DNA from: an uncultured Eubacteriales bacterium
GTDB taxonomy: Bacteria; Bacillota; Clostridia; Oscillospirales; Oscillospiraceae
DNA: 53,165 bases
Assembly: GCA_900317425.1 (NCBI GenBank)
Contig: ONGR01000014.1
Location: 1-53,165, forward strand
Reading direction: 5' to 3'
The notes under the pieces are model-generated. The model saw only the letters and a list, made by a program, of their open reading frames with translations, searched no databases and was not told the DNA's origin. Positions within the stretch are counted from its first letter, which is position 1; each line of letters begins with the position of its first letter. Shown here one piece after another: positions 49,051 through 53,165 of the stretch. A program made the position numbers and the translations under genes.

Positions 49051-51207
49051 ATGAAGAAAACAACCAACAAGCTGCTGTCGCTGCTGCTGGCACTGACCAT
49101 GATCTTCTCGTGCGTCATGCCGGTGTTCGGCGAAGGCACCAAGACGGTGGACGAGGTCAGAACTGAGATCCAGGCCCTGTCCGCCGACGCCAGAGAGTAC
49201 ACCGCCGCGGACCGGCAGCGGGTGGAGGCCATCAAAGCCGATTATGACGCCCTGAGCGCAGCCGACCAGGAAACCCTGGACAAGGAATGCAGCCATGATG
49301 GAACGGGCCAACCCCTTGGCCGCGTGCTGGAGTCCGCGCTGTGGACGGTCTGGTCCTTTGATCCCGCCGACAACAGCACCACTCTGCCCGACGGCACCTA
49401 TGACAAGAGCAGCAATCCTGCCTTGAGCTCCGCGTACAGCAAGGGCAAGAGCACCTCTTCCCGCCAAAAGGCCTGGAGCGTGAAGGACGTCACGGTGAAG
49501 GACGGCAAGGCCACCGCTACCATTGCCGTGGAAAGCGGCTCCTATACCGGTATCATGCTCTACGGCACCACCTATGAGAGGACCGGCGGGACCAACAAGA
49601 CCAGTGAGTTTGCCAACGTGCCCATCGACCTGAACAGCACGTTCTATTTCAACGGCATCTCCAGCAGCATGCCTACGCCCATCGCCTTCTCCCTGACCAC
49701 TACCATCGAGGAACCGGCCGAGGAGCAGCCCGCCGAGCCGGAGCGGATCGACCTGACCATCACCAACAACACCGGCATGTTCAAGGCCGTGACGGCCTGG
49801 CTGGAGATCCAGGACGGTAAGACCGATCTGGTGATGGCCCTGTCCGGCAGCGGCTACAAGGAGCTGTTCATGGGCACCTATGAGGAGGCTGTGGCCAATG
49901 GCGACGGCACGGCCGACAAGGGCAACGACAGCTGGATCCATGGCTATACCAACGAGGCCGGCAAGCTGGAGTTCCGCATTCCCGTGGAGGACGGCGTGAC
50001 CTATATGCCGGTGGTGGCCGTGTCCAACAGCTACTACAACAAGTATCTGGACGGCAAGAACGCCCTGGCGCGGGCTTTCTATCCCCGGCAGATGGAGCTG
50101 GACCGCGAGGCCAAGACCCTGGTGACCGGCGACTATGAGTTCAGCCAGGAACTGACCGTCACCAATAACGTGAAGATGTTCAAGGTATCCGGGGCTACGC
50201 TGGATACCGTGGGCGGGCCCAACAGCAACAACTACAAGGTCAGCCTGGTGCTGACCATGGGCAGCGACTCCTTCGACAAGGCGTACGTGGGCCGGGCTGC
50301 CGAGGCCAATGATAAGGCTGCCGTTTCCCTGGGCGAGGGCAGAGTGTTTGACCTGCCCATGAAGTGGGTGCAGGAGTTCGGCCAGCCGGAGACGCTGGTG
50401 AGCCTGCTGGGCGAGCCCTTTGTGGTGAGCTTCCACTCCGTGAAGAACGACGCCTGGTATGAGCGGCAGTTCACCGTCAGCGAGAAGGACGGCACCCTGG
50501 TCATCGACGAGGTGGCCGCCGACTACACCGCCGTGGACGAAGCGCTGGCCAAGGTCCCCTCCGACGAGGAGCTGGCCAACTACACCGACGAGAGCGTCCA
50601 GGCCCTGAAGGACGCCATCGCCGCCGTGGAGCGTGGCCTGACCAGCAAGGACCAGAGCAAGGTGGACGCCATGGCCAAGGCCATTGAGGACGCCCTGTCC
50701 GGTCTGGTGAAGAAGGACGAGGAAGCCCAGGATGAGGTCACCTACACCTTTGTGGTGGGAGGTGACGGTCAGTGGACCAAGGGCTCCGGCGAGACCTTCG
50801 TGGTCACCGTGAAGCGCAGCGTCGATGACGAGACCACCTTCGGCCGCTTTGCCGGCGTCGAGGTGGACGGCAAGACCGTGGATCCCGCCAACTACGAGGC
50901 CGTGGCCGGCAGCGTGAAGATCACCCTGAAGAGCGCTTATCTGGAGACGCTCTCCGCCGGTGAGCATACCGTCACCGTCAAGTTTGACGACGGTCAGGCG
51001 GAGACCAAGCTGACCGTTCTGGCTGCCGCCGGCGAGACCCCCGTCAAGCCTGATGACGGCAAGCCCGTTGATCCCGCCAAGCCTGTTGACGGCAAGGAGA
51101 CCCCCAAGACCGGCGACAGCGGCGTGATGCTGTGGGCGGTTCTGGGCTGCGTGTCCGCCGCCGGCGCCGCCGTGGTGCTGGGCCGCAAGAAGGAGACCGC
51201 CCGGTAA
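49051..51207 (+). CDS. Wall-anchored multi-domain surface protein under a cobalamin riboswitch
   Basis: 718 aa; ATG after GGAAGGAGGAAAC. A signal peptide (about 1-27) and a helical segment (30-80) are followed by a beta domain (about 85-220: AWSVKDVTVKDGKATATIAV). Two copies of a module come next (about 231-350 and 365-487), each starting near MFK-V and containing G-AxEA-like turns (FMGTYEEAV; YVGRAAEAN), the second ending WYERQFTV. Then a FIVAR-like helical bundle (490-553), an Ig/X2-like domain (563-656), a Pro/Asp/Lys linker and a sorting-like end: TPKTG (684-688), hydrophobic helix, RKKETAR. It probably captures corrinoid or its carrier at the wall and passes it to the ABC system; that is inference from the riboswitch. 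Confidence 0.82.
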   Translation: MKKTTNKLLSLLLALTMIFSCVMPVFGEGTKTVDEVRTEIQALSADAREYTAADRQRVEAIKADYDALSAADQETLDKECSHDGTGQPLGRVLESALWTVWSFDPADNSTTLPDGTYDKSSNPALSSAYSKGKSTSSRQKAWSVKDVTVKDGKATATIAVESGSYTGIMLYGTTYERTGGTNKTSEFANVPIDLNSTFYFNGISSSMPTPIAFSLTTTIEEPAEEQPAEPERIDLTITNNTGMFKAVTAWLEIQDGKTDLVMALSGSGYKELFMGTYEEAVANGDGTADKGNDSWIHGYTNEAGKLEFRIPVEDGVTYMPVVAVSNSYYNKYLDGKNALARAFYPRQMELDREAKTLVTGDYEFSQELTVTNNVKMFKVSGATLDTVGGPNSNNYKVSLVLTMGSDSFDKAYVGRAAEANDKAAVSLGEGRVFDLPMKWVQEFGQPETLVSLLGEPFVVSFHSVKNDAWYERQFTVSEKDGTLVIDEVAADYTAVDEALAKVPSDEELANYTDESVQALKDAIAAVERGLTSKDQSKVDAMAKAIEDALSGLVKKDEEAQDEVTYTFVVGGDGQWTKGSGETFVVTVKRSVDDETTFGRFAGVEVDGKTVDPANYEAVAGSVKITLKSAYLETLSAGEHTVTVKFDDGQAETKLTVLAAAGETPVKPDDGKPVDPAKPVDGKETPKTGDSGVMLWAVLGCVSAAGAAVVLGRKKETAR

Positions 51208-51240
51208 GGCAGGTCTATCCCCTTAAAAACGAATAAAAAA

Positions 51241-51281
51241 AAGAGCAGGCGCCTTCCGAGGCGTCTGCTCCTTTCGTTTTG
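51241..51281. terminator. Terminator after the 718-aa gene
   Basis: Stem GAGCAGGCGCCT / AGGCGTCTGCTC with a TCCG loop, then CTTTCGTTTT; A8 on the left side makes it usable from the other strand too. Confidence 0.85.
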
Positions 51282-51350
51282 TGTGCCGGCCGATCAGTTG
51301 TCGGAGGAATGCGGCTGGCGCAACGGAGTGGGGCAGGGAGTATGGGCATA

Positions 51351-51380
51351 AGAAAAGAGAGCACCGAAACGGTGCTCTCT
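51351..51380 (-). terminator. Terminator following rpsI-end copy 1
   Basis: Minus-strand hairpin AGAGAGCACCG / CGGTGCTCTCT with a 3-nt loop, followed by TTTTCT. It lies 19 nt after the S9 stop codon, as a native rpsI terminator would. Confidence 0.82.
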
Positions 51381-51398
51381 TCGGATGCCAAATAGAAG

Positions 51399-51446
51399 TT
51401 AGCGCTTGGAGAACTGAGGAGCACGTCTCGCTGCTTTGAGACCGTA
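51399..51446 (-). repeat. rpsI (S9) 3'-end copy 1, att-like
   Basis: On the minus strand it reads YGLKAARRAPQFSKR-stop, the conserved C-terminus of ribosomal protein S9. Upstream the frame continues as KAIMLLE, not S9, so only the last 16 codons are present. See the finding on serial integration. Confidence 0.85.
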
Positions 51447-51509
51447 CTCAAGCAGCATTATTGCCTTTTCCCAAGGTTTTTCAAGGCATTCCGGGGATCA
51501 ACTTCCAAT

Positions 51510-51530
51510 TTTCCCCCACGAGTTAACCCA
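51510..51530 (+). repeat. 21-nt direct repeat, left copy (possible recombinase arm site)
   Basis: TTTCCCCC-N4-GTTAACCCA. The same 17 fixed positions recur at 52688-52708. Both lie inside the segment bounded by rpsI-end copies 1 and 2. Confidence 0.55.
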
Positions 51531-51561
51531 ACCAGGAAGCTGGATTATCCTCATTGCGTTT

Positions 51562-52461
51562 TTATTTCTTACAAAACTCAAATGAAAAATAATACACGAA
51601 ATCATTCAAACCAAGAGAATCCGTCTGTCCGCTCATAAGGTCGTTTATATCAAGCACCCGCATTTCGTTGTTATCGTATATAAGCGCAATCAGCGCCTGC
51701 TCCTCATTATACCTGATGTCTGTTTTCTCGCTAATCTCTGTTGCTGATCTTCCGTAATACTCTCTATCCGCTACATTTTCCAGAATAGGAATTTCAGTTG
51801 AAAGCTTGGAACCTTCGGATGCGATAATGATCTTGATCACGAACCTCTCAAAATCCGGTATGATCAGAATCTCACCATATTCCGGCGAGCCCACACCTGC
51901 AAATCCGAGTTCCATGTTTTCTTTGTCCTGAAGAACTCCTGAATAGTATTTGGAAATGTATAATCTAAGACTTTTATATTCGTCCGTGGTGGTAAATTTG
52001 TATATATATGCTCCATCAGGACCAGAAAGCAGCTTCGCGGTTTCCATTTCAATGCTGTCTTTTTCAACGGGAGCTATGAAGTTCTGAGGCTTGTTTGCGC
52101 GATACACAGATATGCTAATAAAAATTATTGCCAAGATAGATATTGCCAGCAACAAACAGATTATCGCCTTCAGTAGATTCTGCTTGCGTTTGCTCTCCGC
52201 AGCAATTCCGATAATGTTTTCCTCGGATTTTTGGATCAGATCCTCATGGACAATATCTTCTCCGGCAAAAAACTCATTAAGGCTGATGCCAAGGATCCGA
52301 CACAATTCAGAATAAATAGATACATCAGGAAGGCAAATTCCTCGTTCCCACTTGGAAACTGACTTATCACTCATACCGAGTTTTTCAGCAAGTTGCCTTT
52401 GAGTCAAACCAAGGCCTTTTCTTTTCCCAGCAATGTACTTTCCTATTTTGATCAAATCCAC
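51562..52461 (-). CDS. Membrane-anchored XRE-family regulator
   Basis: 299 aa; the GTG at 52461 follows AAAGAGGTGATCCAT and gives the typical start MDLIKIGKYIAGKRKGLGLT. A helix-turn-helix (about 5-60: QLAEKLGMSDKSVSKWERG) is followed by a linker, one transmembrane helix (about 97-117: IICLLLAISILAIIFISISV) and a roughly 180-residue extracytoplasmic domain with no family I know. The layout suggests signal sensing outside coupled to DNA binding. Base composition is clearly more AT-rich than the rest of the window, and it lies between rpsI 3'-end copies, so it is probably acquired cargo. Confidence 0.85.
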   Translation of the reverse strand: MDLIKIGKYIAGKRKGLGLTQRQLAEKLGMSDKSVSKWERGICLPDVSIYSELCRILGISLNEFFAGEDIVHEDLIQKSEENIIGIAAESKRKQNLLKAIICLLLAISILAIIFISISVYRANKPQNFIAPVEKDSIEMETAKLLSGPDGAYIYKFTTTDEYKSLRLYISKYYSGVLQDKENMELGFAGVGSPEYGEILIIPDFERFVIKIIIASEGSKLSTEIPILENVADREYYGRSATEISEKTDIRYNEEQALIALIYDNNEMRVLDINDLMSGQTDSLGLNDFVYYFSFEFCKK

Positions 52462-52491
52462 ATGGATCACCTCTTTCGTTTGGGGTAATTG

Positions 52492-52539
52492 TACTCGATT
52501 ACCGAGAGTATGTACACCTCCCGGAAGTAGAATCGAGTA
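52492..52539 (-). promoter_or_regulatory. Inverted repeat over the XRE gene promoter
   Basis: TACTCGATT (52492-52500) and AATCGAGTA (52531-52539) are 30 nt apart. On the minus strand the proximal half overlaps a possible -10 TACAAT preceded 17 nt upstream by TGTACA. This fits autoregulation. Confidence 0.5.
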
Positions 52540-52687
52540 TAAATGTGGATAAACTTCGCCAAAAGATTTCAAACCGATACAAATATGCCAGGGAGGTGAA
52601 TAATCGTCTCGTAGAGATCAACTTGTCGGGCATAAATTGAGATAGTCATTCCCCTATTATTTATCCCTTTCAAGGTCACAAACCTGG

Positions 52688-52708
52688 TTTCCCCCTATGG
52701 TTAACCCA
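52688..52708 (+). repeat. 21-nt direct repeat, right copy (possible recombinase arm site)
   Basis: TTTCCCCC-N4-GTTAACCCA, matching 51510-51530 in the same orientation. Confidence 0.55.
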
Positions 52709-52767
52709 TCAGAAATGGGATATAGTGCATCAGATTTCCTCAAAGGGAAACAGACGGAGCAATAAAG

Positions 52768-52802
52768 AAAACCCCGGAAAACCGCATGGTTCCGGGGTTT
52801 TT
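52768..52802 (-). terminator. Terminator following rpsI-end copy 2
   Basis: Minus-strand CCCCGGAA / TTCCGGGG stem then TTTTCTTTA, 20 nt after the S9-type stop. Confidence 0.8.
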
Positions 52803-52821
52803 GGGCATTTTGAAGTCTCGA

Positions 52822-52854
52822 TCAGCGCTTGCTGAACTGAGGAGCCCGGCGGGC
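52822..52854 (-). repeat. rpsI (S9) 3'-end copy 2, shorter
   Basis: Minus strand reads ARRAPQFSKR-stop (TGA here). Upstream residues (GAPPCGVS) are unrelated to S9. It has its own terminator downstream. Confidence 0.75.
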
Positions 52855-52947
52855 GGAGACGCCGCACGGCGGCGCTCCGGGGTTATATGGCCTTTCGCTC
52901 GCCGCTGACGCGGCAACCGCGAAAGATGCCGCAAGGCCGCCCGCCGC
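52855..52947. other. Hairpin-rich GC insert between rpsI-end copies 2 and 3
   Basis: About 95 nt that differ sharply in GC from the flanking AT-rich DNA. CTTTCGC pairs with GCGAAAG around an inner GCCGC/GCGGC stem, and CGCCGC/GCGGCG elements lie nearby. No gene. It resembles in style, not in sequence, the hairpin insert next to tRNA-Gly. Confidence 0.45.
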
Positions 52948-52983
52948 ATAAAAAACAAGCACCCGCGGTCGCAGGTGCTTGTA
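52948..52983 (-). terminator. Terminator following rpsI-end copy 3
   Basis: Minus-strand ACAAGCACC-centred stem with its complement GGTGCTTGT, one internal mismatch, followed by TTTTTTA; 12 nt after the S9 stop. Confidence 0.82.
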
Positions 52984-52994
52984 AAAGAAACCTT

Positions 52995-53042
52995 TTAGCG
53001 CTTGGAGAACTGAGGTGCGCGACGGGCGGCCTTCAGACCGTA
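52995..53042 (-). repeat. rpsI (S9) 3'-end copy 3, att-like
   Basis: Minus strand reads YGLKAARRAPQFSKR-stop, the same 16 codons as copy 1 but with different synonymous codons. Upstream the frame gives AILAQ, not S9. Confidence 0.85.
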
Positions 53043-53165
53043 CTGCGCTAAAATCGCACTCAGAAACCCTTGATATTACTGGCTTTGCGAGCTTTTCGAA
53101 ATTTGGTGCCCCACCACTTAACTACTGTCTTTTTTTCTACTTGCCCTTCTGCTTCTTACTCTTCA
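53043..53165. other. AT-richer window end, probable start of another integrated element
   Basis: About 120 nt beyond rpsI-end copy 3 with no complete gene and no S9 coding sequence. Short repeats suggestive of recombinase sites may be present but cannot be confirmed before the window ends. Confidence 0.3.

Noticed and set aside
45474-49235. A 1253-codon minus-strand frame across the cobalamin operon
   Set aside because: It crosses several real genes and riboswitch 2 on the opposite strand; composition is that of an antisense shadow.
52740-52958. A 72-codon minus-strand frame over the rpsI-end copy 2 region
   Set aside because: It reads the hairpin insert in a different frame from the S9 end, has no ribosome site, and ends in a terminator.

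Overview
The window looks like a chromosomal segment of a spore-forming, anaerobic, high-GC member of the Clostridia. A gut Oscillospiraceae-type organism is my best guess, from memory of similar gene sets; no 16S or marker phylogeny is available here. Supporting signs are a spoIIID gene, purine-rich Shine-Dalgarno sites, an LPXTG-like surface protein, FeoA/FeoB, 2-hydroxyacyl-CoA dehydratase subunits, ferredoxin-type oxidoreductases and strong GC3 bias. That bias creates very long meaningless antisense open frames.

Layout. 1-6.2 kb: one huge secreted PHP-phosphoesterase protein with repeated N-terminal modules and a dockerin-like end. 6.4-15.6 kb: YibE/F exporter, tRNA-Gly(CCC) with a duplicated 3' end, D-Ala-D-Ala carboxypeptidase, pgi, a small P-loop protein, a 67-aa protein, a DUF1846 protein and tex. 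15.6-16.1 kb: a multi-hairpin interspersed repeat and spoIIID, which has no normal start codon. 16.3-21 kb: a PAS/AAA+/Fis-type regulator with a GAFPGA motif, three palindromic operators and the operon it probably controls (CitMHS transporter, AtuA-like protein and small partner). 21.2-22.6 kb: NhaC antiporter. 22.7-29.3 kb: a 2-hydroxyacyl-CoA dehydratase pair with a 55-aa membrane protein, divergent from a 927-aa Fe-S/FAD oxidoreductase, hypA and a 61-aa protein. 29.5-30.4 kb: YitT. 30.5-38.8 kb (minus): a complete glycine cleavage operon in which GcvT is fused to serine hydroxymethyltransferase, followed by gcvH, gcvPA, gcvPB, lplA and lpdA. 39.3-42.9 kb (minus): a feo iron-uptake cluster with four copies of an RTTAG-N6-CTAAC operator and a second copy of the multi-hairpin repeat. 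43.1-43.9 kb: DegV.

44.0-51.2 kb is the most interesting block. One cobalamin riboswitch with a clear terminator/antiterminator heads an operon encoding a NEAT-like membrane-anchored surface protein and a BtuF/BtuC/BtuD-type ABC importer. A second, internal cobalamin riboswitch heads a 718-aa wall-anchored multi-domain protein. Together these look like a Gram-positive surface relay for corrinoids, analogous in layout to Isd haem capture.

51.4-53.2 kb is an AT-richer mobile-element scar. Three copies of the 3' end of rpsI (ribosomal protein S9), each followed by its own terminator, lie on the minus strand. They bracket a membrane-anchored XRE regulator and a hairpin-rich insert. This is the signature of serial integration of tyrosine-recombinase elements at rpsI, and another element probably continues past the right edge.

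A theme through the window is short hairpin-rich DNA lodged at gene ends: beside a duplicated tRNA 3' end, between inverted terminators after tex, between the two feoA genes, and between duplicated rpsI ends.
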